This document shows positions 33,762-43,413 of a DNA stretch of 64,000 nucleotides, piece after piece. Under the pieces are notes generated by a model. It was not told where the DNA came from, searched no databases, and saw nothing but the letters and a program-made list of their open reading frames with translations. The DNA lies in NCBI GenBank assembly GCA_001767525.1, contig MELF01000046.1, forward strand, positions 62,001-126,000. The letters run 5' to 3'. The translations under genes were made by a program, and so were the position numbers. This stretch comes from Acidobacteria bacterium RIFCSPLOWO2_12_FULL_68_19. GTDB lineage: Bacteria; Acidobacteriota; Vicinamibacteria; Vicinamibacterales; UBA2999. Positions within the stretch are counted from its first letter, which is position 1. Every line of letters starts with the position of its first letter.

Positions 33762-35297
33762 GTGCTCTTCACCGCACCGCCAACGGTCACCCTTCGCAGC
33801 GCGCCGGCCAAGCCGTTCGACGGCGCCATCGCGGCCGCGCGCACCTGCTACTCGCCGCGCGTCATCGGCACCGAGGAGATCACCGACAGACAGCGGGACA
33901 CGATCGGCACGCTGACCTTCGACGCTGGTCACCACACGGTGTACCAGCACGCGCACTTCGAATTCGGCCTCGAGAACGTCTCGCGGCAGTTCGTCTGGAG
34001 CTTCCTGCACTCCTATCCCTTCTACAACTCGGAGCAGTCGAGCCAGCGCTACGTCAGACTGAAGGAGCCGCGCGCGTTCGTACCGCCGATTGCCGGCGAG
34101 GCGCTGCGGGTGTACGAGGCGGCAATCCTCCGCGCCTGGGACCGGTACGCGGAGCTCTCGGCCCTGCTCAAGGACGACACGCTGGCGATCCTCCGGAAGC
34201 TGCGCTACGTCCGTCCGACGACCAATCCCGACCGGCTGAAGCAGATCGACCGGGACGCGGAGAAGCGCGCCATCGAGACGGCGCGGTACGTCATTCCGAT
34301 CGCCGCGTTCACCTCCATGGTGCACACGGTGTCCGGCATCGTGCTCCATCGGCTGCACCGGATGGCGAACACGGGCGACACTCCGTTCGAGGCGCGCGCG
34401 GTCATCGGCGAAATGGTCCGGGCGGTGCGACAGTGGGACCCGCTGTTCTTCGACAAGGTGGGACTCTCGCCGATCGACCGGCACGATCTGCCGGAAGCCG
34501 GGTTTCCACGCCCCCGTGACGGCGGCGACGGCTTCGCGGCGGCGTTCGATGCGCGCCTGAACGGCCGCTGGTCGCGGCTCAGGAGCGCCCCGGAGGACGC
34601 CGAAGCGATCGTCGCCGACGCGGTGCGGGCGGTCTTCGGTCTGGACGCGGCGCAGATGAGCGACGATGAGGCGCTCGATCGTGTGTTGAATCCCTCGACG
34701 AACCGCTACCGGCTCGACGTGCTGAACGTCTCGTACCACTCGCCGCTCATGCGGGCGCTGCACCACGCCACCTACGTCTTCGAGAAGCGCCTCAGCCATA
34801 CCGCCGACTCGCAGGATCAGCGCCACCGCATGGTCCCGGCGTCGCGGCCGCTGATGGCGTTTGCCGACACCACGGCGCCCGACTACATCACGCCCAGGCT
34901 CATCGCCGCCAATCCGCGCGCCCGCGCCGTCTACGAGTGCGCGATGCGGGAGGCCTGGACCGCGAAGAACCGGCTGCTCGATCTCGGCGTCCCGCTGGAG
35001 TTCGCGCTCTACGTCCTGCCGAACGCCAAGACGCTGCGGTTCATCGAGTCGGGCTCGCTGCTCGCGCTCCTGCACAAGTGGACGCTGCGGACCTGCTTCA
35101 ACGCGCAGGAGGAGATCTATCTGGCGTCGATGGACGAGATCGCGCAGGTCGGGGCGGCGCACCCGCGCATCGGCCGCCACATCGGTCCGCCCTGCGTCGT
35201 CCGGAACGGGCTCGTCTCGCCGCGGTGCACGGAAGGGGCGCATTTCTGCGGCGTCCCGGTCTGGCGCGACTTTCCGGCGGCCGTGCGGACACTCTGA
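33762..35297 (+). CDS. Duplicated ThyX-like protein (FAD-dependent thymidylate synthase family)
   Basis: Protein of 511 residues, about twice the length of ThyX, with two ThyX-like halves. In the first, HTVYQHAHFEFGLENVSRQF followed by PFYNSEQSSQRY matches the substrate region, with the usual R-H-R-x7-S motif altered to SRQFVWSFLHS. In the second (from about 290), NVSYHSPLMRALHHATYVFE, then QDQRHRMVPASRPL keeps R-H-R and S-x-R-P, and TLRTCFNAQEEIYLASMDEI follows. The C-terminus has three Cys and a His (PPCVVRNG, SPRCTEGAHFCGVP) that could bind metal. Duplicated ThyX-like proteins are known but poorly studied, so thymidylate synthase activity is likely but unproven. Confidence 0.78.
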   Translation: MLFTAPPTVTLRSAPAKPFDGAIAAARTCYSPRVIGTEEITDRQRDTIGTLTFDAGHHTVYQHAHFEFGLENVSRQFVWSFLHSYPFYNSEQSSQRYVRLKEPRAFVPPIAGEALRVYEAAILRAWDRYAELSALLKDDTLAILRKLRYVRPTTNPDRLKQIDRDAEKRAIETARYVIPIAAFTSMVHTVSGIVLHRLHRMANTGDTPFEARAVIGEMVRAVRQWDPLFFDKVGLSPIDRHDLPEAGFPRPRDGGDGFAAAFDARLNGRWSRLRSAPEDAEAIVADAVRAVFGLDAAQMSDDEALDRVLNPSTNRYRLDVLNVSYHSPLMRALHHATYVFEKRLSHTADSQDQRHRMVPASRPLMAFADTTAPDYITPRLIAANPRARAVYECAMREAWTAKNRLLDLGVPLEFALYVLPNAKTLRFIESGSLLALLHKWTLRTCFNAQEEIYLASMDEIAQVGAAHPRIGRHIGPPCVVRNGLVSPRCTEGAHFCGVPVWRDFPAAVRTL

Positions 35298-35302
35298 GCC
35301 AA

Positions 35303-35420
35303 GTAGGGAAGTAGAGAAGTAGAGAAGTGGAAAAGTGGAAGAAGTAGGTCTGCAAGTGGCCGGCCGCCGCTGTGAACTCACCTTTCCACTTCTTCCACTT
35401 CTCTACTTCTTCCACTTCCG
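35303..35420. repeat. AAGTAG/AAGTGG word repeat forming a long inverted repeat
   Basis: The left part (35303-35347) repeats GAAGTAGA and AAGTGGA words; the right part (35385-35420) repeats CCACTTCT and CTACTTCT, its reverse complement. Together they can fold into a long imperfect stem in the gap before the next gene. No ribosome site is clear because the repeat reaches the start codon. Confidence 0.7.
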
Positions 35421-35423
35421 CCC

Positions 35424-36104
35424 ATGACCGCCTGGCTCGTTCACCTGTACACGGCCAGCAGCGCCCTGGTCGGGTTCCTGGCGCTCACGCGCATCTTCTA
35501 CGACCGCTACCGCGACGCGTTCTTCTGGATCGCGGTGGCGGTCGTCATCGACGCCAGCGACGGCGCGCTCGCCCGCCGTGCGGGCGTCGGGTCCCGGCTG
35601 CCGCACTTCGACGGCGCCAGGCTGGACGACATCGTCGACTACCTGACGTACGTGTTCGTGCCGGCGTTCTTCGTCTGGCACGCGCTGCTCGTGCCAGACC
35701 GGTGGGCGATGGCCGTGGTGGCGGCGATGCTCCTGTCGAGCGCGTACGGGTTCGGCCGGATGGACGCGAAGACGGCGGATCACTTCTACACCGGTTTTCC
35801 GTCGTACTGGAACATCGTCGTGTTCTATCTGTACGTGGCGGGATGGCCGCCGGTGGCGAATCTGCTGATCCTGCTGGTGCTGGCGGTCCTCGTCTTCGTG
35901 CCGATCCGGTACGTCTATCCGTCGCGGACGCCGGTGCTGCGCACGCTGACGATGGCGCTGGGCCTTGGCTGGACCGCGCTCATGTTCGCGATGGTGTGGC
36001 AGCTGCCCGATGTCTCGCGGCCGATGCTGTGGCTGTCGCTCGTGTTTCCCGCGTACTACCTCGTGCTCTCGCTCGCGCTCGACCGCCGGCGCGCCCGCGC
36101 GTGA
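35424..36104 (+). CDS. pcs: Phosphatidylcholine synthase-like CDP-alcohol phosphatidyltransferase
   Basis: Membrane enzyme of 226 residues that would condense CDP-diacylglycerol with choline or a related alcohol. The CDP-alcohol transferase motif is visible as DASDGALARRAG followed by HFDGARLDDIVDYLTYV, giving D-x2-D-G-x2-A-R-x(n)-D-x3-D, with the longer insert and the FDGARLDDIVDYL version characteristic of bacterial Pcs. Later segments (FGRMDAKTADHFYTGFPSYW) also match Pcs. Eight hydrophobic helices are predicted. The gene uses CdsA's product. No choline uptake gene lies nearby. Confidence 0.85.
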   Translation: MTAWLVHLYTASSALVGFLALTRIFYDRYRDAFFWIAVAVVIDASDGALARRAGVGSRLPHFDGARLDDIVDYLTYVFVPAFFVWHALLVPDRWAMAVVAAMLLSSAYGFGRMDAKTADHFYTGFPSYWNIVVFYLYVAGWPPVANLLILLVLAVLVFVPIRYVYPSRTPVLRTLTMALGLGWTALMFAMVWQLPDVSRPMLWLSLVFPAYYLVLSLALDRRRARA

Positions 36105-36158
36105 CCCCGATTCCACTGCACGCGCGCACCCCGGGGCCCCTGACCGGCGACGGCGAGG

Positions 36159-36239
36159 CATCTCGACGAGCTGGTGCAGGCGCTCGATCGCGGCGCCGGC
36201 ACGGTCGATGCGATTGTCGCGCGCATCTATCGGAAGATG
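36159..36239 (+). pseudogene. Possible tail fragment of an MBL-fold (LACTB2-like) hydrolase
   Basis: Between two genes, 27 codons encode HLDELVQALDRGAGTVDAIV then ARIYRKM, which resembles the winged-helix tail of LACTB2-like metallo-beta-lactamase-fold proteins (pattern R-x-x-x-I-x-x-L-x-x-G-x-x-T-V-x-x-I-V-x-x-I-Y; from memory). The frame is closed upstream by TGA at 36141 and no metal-binding domain is present, so it would be a remnant. Could be coincidence. Confidence 0.3.
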
Positions 36240-36261
36240 AGCGGTGGACTATCATTGAGCC

Positions 36262-37629
36262 ATGAACGAGGTCGTCGACTTCATCAACGTCAACCGCGAT
36301 CGGTACGTCGAGGAGCTGAAGCAGTACCTGGCGATTCCGAGCGTCAGCGCGCTGCCCCAGCACGCCGCCGACGTCCGGCGCGCCGCGGAGTGGACGGCGG
36401 ACGCCCTGCGCGCGGCGGGCGTTCCCCACGCGCGCCTCGTGGAGACGCCGGGCAACCCGGTGGTGTACGGCGAGTGGCTCGGCGCGCCCGGCAGGCCGAC
36501 CGTCCTGTTCTACGGCCACTACGACGTGCAGCCGGTGGATCCGCTCGATCTCTGGCTGACGCCTCCCTTCGAGGCGACGGTGCGCGACGGCGAGATCTAC
36601 GCCCGGGGGGCCGCCGACGACAAGGGCCAGGTGTTCATGCACATCAAGGCCGTCGAGGCGCACATGAAGAAGGCCGGCGCGCTCCCGGTCAACATGAAGT
36701 TCTTCATCGAGGGCGAGGAGGAAGTCGGCAGCGCCCATCTCGACGAGTGTATCCGCGCCAACAAGGAGCTGTTGGCCGCCGACGTCGTCGTCATCTCCGA
36801 CTCGACCATGTTCGACCGCGGCATTCCGTCGATCTGCTACGGCCTGCGCGGGCTCGCGTATTTCCAGATCGACGTGCGCGGAACGAAGACCGATCTGCAT
36901 TCGGGCTCCTTCGGCGGCGCGGTGGCCAACCCGGCGTTCGCGCTCGCCCAGATCCTCGCGCAGATGAAGGACCGCGGCGGGCGGGTGAAGATTCCCGGCT
37001 TCTACGACGACGTGCGGCCGCTCGGCGAGCAGGAGCGGGCCGAGTGGCGGAAGCTGCCGTTCAACGAGACGAGATACCGGAAGGAGCTCGGCGCGCCGCG
37101 GCTGTCCGGTGAAAAGGGATACTCCACGCTCGAGCGCGTCTGGGCGCGGCCGACCTTCGAAGTCAACGGGCTGCTCTCCGGCTTCACCGGCGAAGGCGCC
37201 AAGACGGTGCTGCCGGCGGTGGCGATGGCGAAGGTCAGCATGCGGCTGGTGCCCGATCAGCGTCCCGACCGGATCGCGGAGCTGTTCGAGGCGTACCTGA
37301 AGAAGGTGTGTCCGGCGACGGTGGCGCTGACGGTGACGCGCATGCACGGCGGCAAACCGTGGATGACGGAGTTCGACAACAAGTACGTGCGCGCCGCCGG
37401 CCGCGCCATCCAGACGGGATTCGGCCAGGCGCCGGTGTTCACCCGCGAGGGTGGGTCGATCCCGGTGGTCTCGACGTTTCAGGAAGAGCTCGGGCTGCCC
37501 AGCGTGCTCTTCGGCGTGGGGCTGCCGGACGAGAACGCCCACGCGCCGAACGAGAAGCTCGATCTCGGCAACTTCCACAACGGCATCATCGCGTCGGCCT
37601 GCCTGTATCAGGAGATTGCCGCCGTCTGA
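36262..37629 (+). CDS. M20-family dipeptidase
   Basis: Zinc-dependent exopeptidase of 455 residues. The di-zinc ligands are visible: YGHYDVQPVDPLDLW (His, with the following Asp), GAADDKGQVFMHIKAVEAHM (bridging Asp), FIEGEEEVGSAHLDE (catalytic Glu and ligand Glu), and a late HAPNEKLDLGNFH His. The lid or dimerisation domain occupies about 195-305 (DVRGTKTDLHSGSFGGAVAN). It most resembles the PepV/CNDP-like dipeptidase branch. TATCAT at 36250-36255 lies six bases before the ATG with no ribosome site, suggesting a leaderless transcript. Confidence 0.92.
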   Translation: MNEVVDFINVNRDRYVEELKQYLAIPSVSALPQHAADVRRAAEWTADALRAAGVPHARLVETPGNPVVYGEWLGAPGRPTVLFYGHYDVQPVDPLDLWLTPPFEATVRDGEIYARGAADDKGQVFMHIKAVEAHMKKAGALPVNMKFFIEGEEEVGSAHLDECIRANKELLAADVVVISDSTMFDRGIPSICYGLRGLAYFQIDVRGTKTDLHSGSFGGAVANPAFALAQILAQMKDRGGRVKIPGFYDDVRPLGEQERAEWRKLPFNETRYRKELGAPRLSGEKGYSTLERVWARPTFEVNGLLSGFTGEGAKTVLPAVAMAKVSMRLVPDQRPDRIAELFEAYLKKVCPATVALTVTRMHGGKPWMTEFDNKYVRAAGRAIQTGFGQAPVFTREGGSIPVVSTFQEELGLPSVLFGVGLPDENAHAPNEKLDLGNFHNGIIASACLYQEIAAV

Positions 37630-37657
37630 CCCGGGCAGGGCGCCGCGAGGCGCGCGA

Positions 37658-38128
37658 CTACAGCTGAATGCCGCGCTCGTTGTCGCGCTCGGGTGCCGGC
37701 CGACGCGGGGCGGGTCGTCGATCCGGTCCACGGTCCGGCCGGTTCGGCACTTGCGCGCCCGGCGTCTTCGTGAGCGTTTCGACGTACACGGCGCCTTCCG
37801 CGCCGCCCATCGTCCACTCGCCCACGAGCTTGTTGCCGTCGACCTTGTACACGACCACCGCCGGCGCGCCGCCGAAATAGCTCACGGCGAACACGCCGCC
37901 GCTGTAGATGCCCACTCCCATGATGGCGCCGTCGTCCATCGTCCAGCGGACGCGGAAGGTATCGCGGACCTTCGAGATCTCGACGACCCCCTGGTAGACG
38001 CTGCCATCCGGATTCTTGCCGTCGCAGCGATAGACGCCTGGCAAGTCAGGCTGCGGTGCCTGAGCGGCGGTCGATCCGATGACCGGCAGCGCGACCACGA
38101 TGACCCCCAGCAGGACTGTTCGGCGCAT
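37658..38128 (-). CDS. Small secreted protein of unknown function
   Basis: Unrecognised 156-residue protein with a clear signal peptide (LLGVIVVALPVIGSTAAQAP). A compact beta-rich region follows: PGVYRCDGKNPDGSVYQGVV then WTMDDGAIMGVGIYSGGVFA and VYKVDGNKLVGEWTMGG, resembling lipocalin-like or YceI-like small barrels by pattern only. The last 30 residues are Arg/Pro-rich (RPAPRRPAPERD) and probably disordered. ATG 38128 is preferred over upstream in-frame codons because of an AGGAGG site eight bases before it. Confidence 0.7.
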   Translation of the reverse strand: MRRTVLLGVIVVALPVIGSTAAQAPQPDLPGVYRCDGKNPDGSVYQGVVEISKVRDTFRVRWTMDDGAIMGVGIYSGGVFAVSYFGGAPAVVVYKVDGNKLVGEWTMGGAEGAVYVETLTKTPGAQVPNRPDRGPDRRPAPRRPAPERDNERGIQL

Positions 38129-38198
38129 GTATGAGCCTCCTGATTCTCGCTGACCCGCACCCATGGAGCCGGGTCCGAACGGCCGAGCGCGACCGACG

Positions 38199-39077
38199 TC
38201 AGTTCAACGCGGCGATCCGGCGGCGCAGCGTCTTGACGTGCTCCCAGATCTGCTGATGTTCCTCGCGCGTCTCCTTGTCCATCTCGCCCATGCTCGTCAG
38301 CTTGAGGTAGGTCTGAAGGTCTCGGAGGGCAGTCGTCATGTCGTTGAGATGATATGCGAGCAGGCCCCGGTCCCGGAGCTCGCTGAGCGCCGACGGCGTC
38401 ACCGCCAGCAGCAGCTCGGTCACGTCGCGCGCCTGCGGGAAGGAGCGCATGTGCACGTACGTGCGTTTCAGATTGAGCAGCATCCGGATGACGACCTGCG
38501 TGCGGGTGGCCGGCGCCAGCAGCGACGTGCTGAAGGCGACCTCTGCCCCGACGTGCTTCTGCAGCAGCCGCCGGCAGTCGTGCTCCGAGAGGATGGCGCC
38601 CGCGTGAAACGGATCGATGATGACGCTGCCGGAGGTCGCGGTGACGTCGGGCGGCAGGCGCACGAGGAAGTGGCCCGGAAAGTTGACCCCCTCGATCTGG
38701 AGTCCGGCCCGGCGCCCCACCTCGATGTAGACGAGCGAGAGCGTAATCGGAATCCCCGTACGGCGGTCGAGGACTTCGTTGAGGCAGCTGTTGCGCGGAT
38801 CTTCGTACTTGTCCCGGTTGCCGATGAACCGCTCGTCCTCGAAGAGGAACCGGTTCAGCGCTCCCACGCACGACAGGGGCGAGCCGTCGCTCGTCTCGTC
38901 CAGGTGCCGCGCGATCCCGTGCCGGGCGGCGTCGCCCATCGCGTCGAGCTGTTCGAGGTACGTGGAGGGGTCGAGCCGCGGATACTCGATCCGCGCGATG
39001 ACGAGCGCCGCCTGCGCGAGCGCCGTGCCCGGCGCGTTGGAGGCGGCAATGAGTTCTTCGACCAGATCTCTACGCAT
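38199..39077 (-). CDS. SirB1-family transglutaminase-like protein with TPR tail
   Basis: Protein of 292 residues. Central residues show the SirB1/transglutaminase-core-2 pattern: LNEVLDRRTGIPITLSLVYI then EVGRRAGLQIEGVNFPGHFL and DPFHAGAILSEHDCRRLL. The usual catalytic Cys of the NSCLNEVL block is present (RNSCLNEVLD) together with His in FPGHF. The C-terminal quarter (LNLKRTYVHMRSFPQARDVT) is a TPR-like helical region. Biochemical role unsettled. ATG 39077 overlaps the HAD gene stop by eight bases. Confidence 0.85.
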   Translation of the reverse strand: MRRDLVEELIAASNAPGTALAQAALVIARIEYPRLDPSTYLEQLDAMGDAARHGIARHLDETSDGSPLSCVGALNRFLFEDERFIGNRDKYEDPRNSCLNEVLDRRTGIPITLSLVYIEVGRRAGLQIEGVNFPGHFLVRLPPDVTATSGSVIIDPFHAGAILSEHDCRRLLQKHVGAEVAFSTSLLAPATRTQVVIRMLLNLKRTYVHMRSFPQARDVTELLLAVTPSALSELRDRGLLAYHLNDMTTALRDLQTYLKLTSMGEMDKETREEHQQIWEHVKTLRRRIAALN

Positions 39078-39771
39078 GACGATTCGAAGCGACCAGCCGA
39101 TCCAGGACCGGCACCGTGAGATCCTTGAGGCCGCCGACAACGAGCTCCGCCCCGGGCAGCTGATCCGCCGGGTAGCTCGTCGTGACCCCTACACAGCGTA
39201 ACCCGGCTCCCTGCGCGGATTCGAGCCCCCAGCGAGAGTCCTCGATTGCCACGGATCGAAGGGGATCGAGGTCGCGCCCGCTCCGTTCCCGCAGGCGCTC
39301 GAACGCCAGTCGGTACGGGGCGGGCGAGGGCTTGCTCTGGGGCGTGTCCCCCGCCGTCACGATCACCGCAAACAGGCGCGTCAGGCCGGCGGCGTCGAGA
39401 ATCGCCAGGATTTCGTGACGCAGTGCGCCCGAGGCGATTCCGAGCGGCACCTCCGCGGCGGCGGCGTGGATGAACTCGGCGGCGCCGGCGAAGATCACGC
39501 CGCCGCCGCCGAGCAGTTCCTGGAGGACCATCGCCTTGCGCGCCACGAGCGCGTCGATCCCTCCGCCGCCGATGGCGATCCGGCGATCCCGCGCGAGCGC
39601 CTCGAAGAGGCCGACGTCGTCGTAGCCGAGGTACCGCGAGTAGTAATCGTCGGCGCTCAGCCGCACGCCTTCGGCCTCGAGCGTCCGCTGGAAGGCGCCC
39701 AGATGCAGCGGCTCGCTGTCGGCAATCACCCCGTCGAAGTCGAGGACGATCGCCTGCAGGGAGGACGTCAT
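39070..39771 (-). CDS. HAD-family phosphatase/phosphomutase-like protein
   Basis: Protein of 233 residues of the beta-phosphoglucomutase-like HAD subfamily: motif I LDFDGVIADSEPLH with nucleophile Asp, an alpha-helical cap, motif II GIASGALRHEI, motif III QSKPSPAPYRLA (Lys) and motif IV SVAIEDSRWGLESAQGAG. Substrate unknown; likely a small phosphorylated sugar. ATG 39771 overlaps the upstream DUF1684 stop by four bases, and its own stop overlaps the SirB1-like gene. Confidence 0.9.
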   Translation of the reverse strand: MTSSLQAIVLDFDGVIADSEPLHLGAFQRTLEAEGVRLSADDYYSRYLGYDDVGLFEALARDRRIAIGGGGIDALVARKAMVLQELLGGGGVIFAGAAEFIHAAAAEVPLGIASGALRHEILAILDAAGLTRLFAVIVTAGDTPQSKPSPAPYRLAFERLRERSGRDLDPLRSVAIEDSRWGLESAQGAGLRCVGVTTSYPADQLPGAELVVGGLKDLTVPVLDRLVASNRHA

Positions 39772-40439
39772 GCGCCCGGCGCTTGTTCGCCGGCGCGGAT
39801 CGCGACCTTCAGCCGGTTGGTCGGCGGCGGGAAGGGGCACTCGTACGCCGCGTTGTACGCGCAGTACGGGTTGTAGGCGCGGTTGAAGTCGATCGTGTAG
39901 TAGCCGGTGGTGGTCGGCTCGATGTCGAGGTACCGCCCGGCGGAATAGGTGTCGGTGCCGGTCGTCAGATCCGCGAACGGCACGAACAGGCTCGCGATCT
40001 GCTGCGTGCCCTCCGGCACGAAGGCGCCGAGGCTCCGCTGCTCACCCTGCAGCGTGAACTCGAGCGTCCCGACCAGCTGCATCCGGCGGAGCGTGCCGGT
40101 GGAGGTCGGCATCTCGAACACGGGGCGCTCGTCGGCGAGCTTCAGCGCGGCCGGAACCGCGTAGTTCGAATCGATGGGGTAGTAGCGGAGCGGCAGCAGC
40201 GCGTCGCGCTTGTCGAGGGGAACCGGCGAATCGTCCGCCTGGCGGAACTGCTGGTCCTTATTGGCGCGCGCGGTCGCCAGCTCGTCGGCGTACGCCGCCT
40301 CGTCCGGGGCCGATGGCCCCGAGGCGCATGCGGCGGCCAGCACGACGGGCACGAGCCACAGGGGCGCCAGGACACGGAGGCGAACACCAGTGAGCACCTG
40401 GCCTCTCTCTCCCCGTACCGCCTTGGGCGCAGCCATCAT
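39768..40439 (-). CDS. DUF1684 lipoprotein
   Basis: Predicted lipoprotein of the DUF1684 family, which is of unknown function and common in Acidobacteria and Actinobacteria. The family blocks are LLPLRYYPIDSNYAVPAALK, GTLEFTLQGEQRSLGAFVPE, LFVPFADLTTGTDTYSAGRY, and TIDFNRAYNPYCAYNAAYEC with PFPPPTNRL. A lipobox VLAAACASG gives the acylated Cys. ATG 40439 overlaps the acyl-CoA dehydrogenase stop by four bases; GTG 40397, preceded by AGAGG, would give a more typical short n-region and may be the real start. Confidence 0.88.
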   Translation of the reverse strand: MMAAPKAVRGERGQVLTGVRLRVLAPLWLVPVVLAAACASGPSAPDEAAYADELATARANKDQQFRQADDSPVPLDKRDALLPLRYYPIDSNYAVPAALKLADERPVFEMPTSTGTLRRMQLVGTLEFTLQGEQRSLGAFVPEGTQQIASLFVPFADLTTGTDTYSAGRYLDIEPTTTGYYTIDFNRAYNPYCAYNAAYECPFPPPTNRLKVAIRAGEQAPGA

Positions 40440-42211
40440 CCAAGGATATACCGCCCCTGCGCCACGGTGGCGTCCGCCAGATGGCGCCGCAGCGCCACGG
40501 TGTTGACCGGCGCCACCTTGAGCACCCGGCGGAGCGCGGCGAGCAGCGTGCGCAGCGTGTCGCCGTCGGCGAGCGCGGCGAGCGCGCTCCGGGCGGCGTG
40601 CTCGACGCGCTGCGCCGCATCGGCCGTGAACGCCGCCGCCGCCGCCTGGTGCAGCTCCGCGTGGTCGTGCCGGCCGGCGAGCGCCGCCCGGGCGCGCAGC
40701 ACGGCGCTCTCGGCGGCGTAGGTGTCGATGAGGATGTCGGCGGCGTAGCCGAGCACCTCCTGCTCGTCGCCGAGCTTCTGCCCGAAGGTCTGCATCGCCG
40801 TGCCGAGCACCATCAGCGCCACCTTCTTGAAGGCGCCGGCCGCGCGCGCCTCTTCGTCGAGCGGACCGCCCTCGTCGAGCCGCGCCGCGGGACTCGAGGG
40901 CGCGAGCAGTTCGTCCTGGAGCCGCCTGGCGGCCGCGATGAGCGGCAGGTCGCCTTTGACGCCGCGCCGCACCAGCATGCCGGGAATCAGCAGGCGGTTG
41001 ATCTCGTTGGTGCCCTCGAAGATCCGGTTCACCCGGGCGTCCCGGTAGTACCGCTCGGCGGTGTAGTCCTTGACGAACCCGTTCCCGCCGTGGATCTGCA
41101 CGTTCTCGTCGAGCACGTAGTCGAGCGTTTCGGTGCCGCCGACCTTCGCGATCGACGCCTCGACGGCGAACTGCTCGAACGCCTGCGCCACGGCCCCCCC
41201 CTCGGCGTGGCCGCCGGCGAGCCACGCTTCGATCAGGCCGACGGTGCGGTACACGAGGCTCTCCATCGCGTAGGTGCGCGCCGTCATCTCGCCGAGCTTG
41301 TGTTTGATGGCGCCGAAGGCGGCGATCGGCTGGCCGAATTGCCGGCGTTCGGCCGCATACCGCGCGGCGTCCCCGATGGCCGTCCGGCACCCGCCCACGC
41401 TCATGCCGCCCAGCTTGAAGCGGCCGAAGTCGAGCGTGTTGAGCGCCACCTTGTGGCCCTTGCCGATGTCTCCGAGCACGTTGGAGGCCGGCACACGCGC
41501 GTCCTGCAGCAGGATCGGCGTCGTCGAGGAGCCGTGCAGCCCCATCTTGTGCTCCTCCTTGCCCGCGCTCACGCCCGGAAAGCCCTTTTCCACGATGAAG
41601 GCGGTGAACTGCTCGCCGTCCACTTTCGCAAAGACGACGATCACGTCGGCGAAGCCGCCGTTGGTCGTCCACATCTTCTCGCCGGTCAGCCGCCAGTCGC
41701 CGTCGGGGCCTCGCGTGGCGCGCGTCCGGGCCGCCAGCGCGTCGGAGCCGGAGCCCGACTCGCTGAGCGCGTAGGCGCCGACCAGCTCGCCCGACACGAG
41801 CCGGGGCAGGTACCGGGCCTTCTGCTCGGGGGTGCCGAACAGGACGATCGGCAGGATGCAGAGATTCGCCTGGCCGCCGAAGCTCGCCGCGAACGAGGCC
41901 GCCTGGGCGATGCGCTCCGAGACGATGAGCGACGACACCTTGTCGAGCGCCAGGCCGCCGTACTCCTCCGGCACGTTGACGCCGAGCAGCCCCAGTTCGC
42001 CGCAGCGGCGAATGAGCGCGCGCGCCGTGTTCCAGTCCTTCGCTTCGAGCCGTTCGAGCGCCGGCAGCACCTCCTGCACGACGAACTCCTCCGTGGTGCG
42101 CGCGATCAGCCGGTGCTCCTCGGTCAGCTTCTCGGGGGTGAAGACGTCCGCATGGGCCGTCTCCTCGAGCAGCCACGATCCGCCCTTCCGCACTGCTGTT
42201 GTCGTGTCCAT
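40436..42211 (-). CDS. Acyl-CoA dehydrogenase (long-chain, extended C-terminus)
   Basis: FAD enzyme catalysing the first beta-oxidation step. At 591 residues it is about 200 longer than short-chain enzymes and matches the very-long-chain-like type with a C-terminal extension. Motifs: EYGGLALDKVSSLIVSERIA, GAYALSESGSGSDALAARTR (FAD and substrate region), LTGEKMWTTNGGFADVIVVF, EEHKMGLHGSSTTPILLQDA, GKGHKVALNTLDFGRFKLGG, IHGGNGFVKDYTAERYYRDA and RIFEGTNEINRLLIPGML. ATG 42211 is 11 bases after the thiolase stop; frame upstream is a shadow. Confidence 0.94.
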   Translation of the reverse strand: MDTTTAVRKGGSWLLEETAHADVFTPEKLTEEHRLIARTTEEFVVQEVLPALERLEAKDWNTARALIRRCGELGLLGVNVPEEYGGLALDKVSSLIVSERIAQAASFAASFGGQANLCILPIVLFGTPEQKARYLPRLVSGELVGAYALSESGSGSDALAARTRATRGPDGDWRLTGEKMWTTNGGFADVIVVFAKVDGEQFTAFIVEKGFPGVSAGKEEHKMGLHGSSTTPILLQDARVPASNVLGDIGKGHKVALNTLDFGRFKLGGMSVGGCRTAIGDAARYAAERRQFGQPIAAFGAIKHKLGEMTARTYAMESLVYRTVGLIEAWLAGGHAEGGAVAQAFEQFAVEASIAKVGGTETLDYVLDENVQIHGGNGFVKDYTAERYYRDARVNRIFEGTNEINRLLIPGMLVRRGVKGDLPLIAAARRLQDELLAPSSPAARLDEGGPLDEEARAAGAFKKVALMVLGTAMQTFGQKLGDEQEVLGYAADILIDTYAAESAVLRARAALAGRHDHAELHQAAAAAFTADAAQRVEHAARSALAALADGDTLRTLLAALRRVLKVAPVNTVALRRHLADATVAQGRYILG

Positions 42212-42222
42212 TGGCGTCGTCC

Positions 42223-43391
<1,169 letters not shown>

Positions 43392-43413
<22 letters not shown>

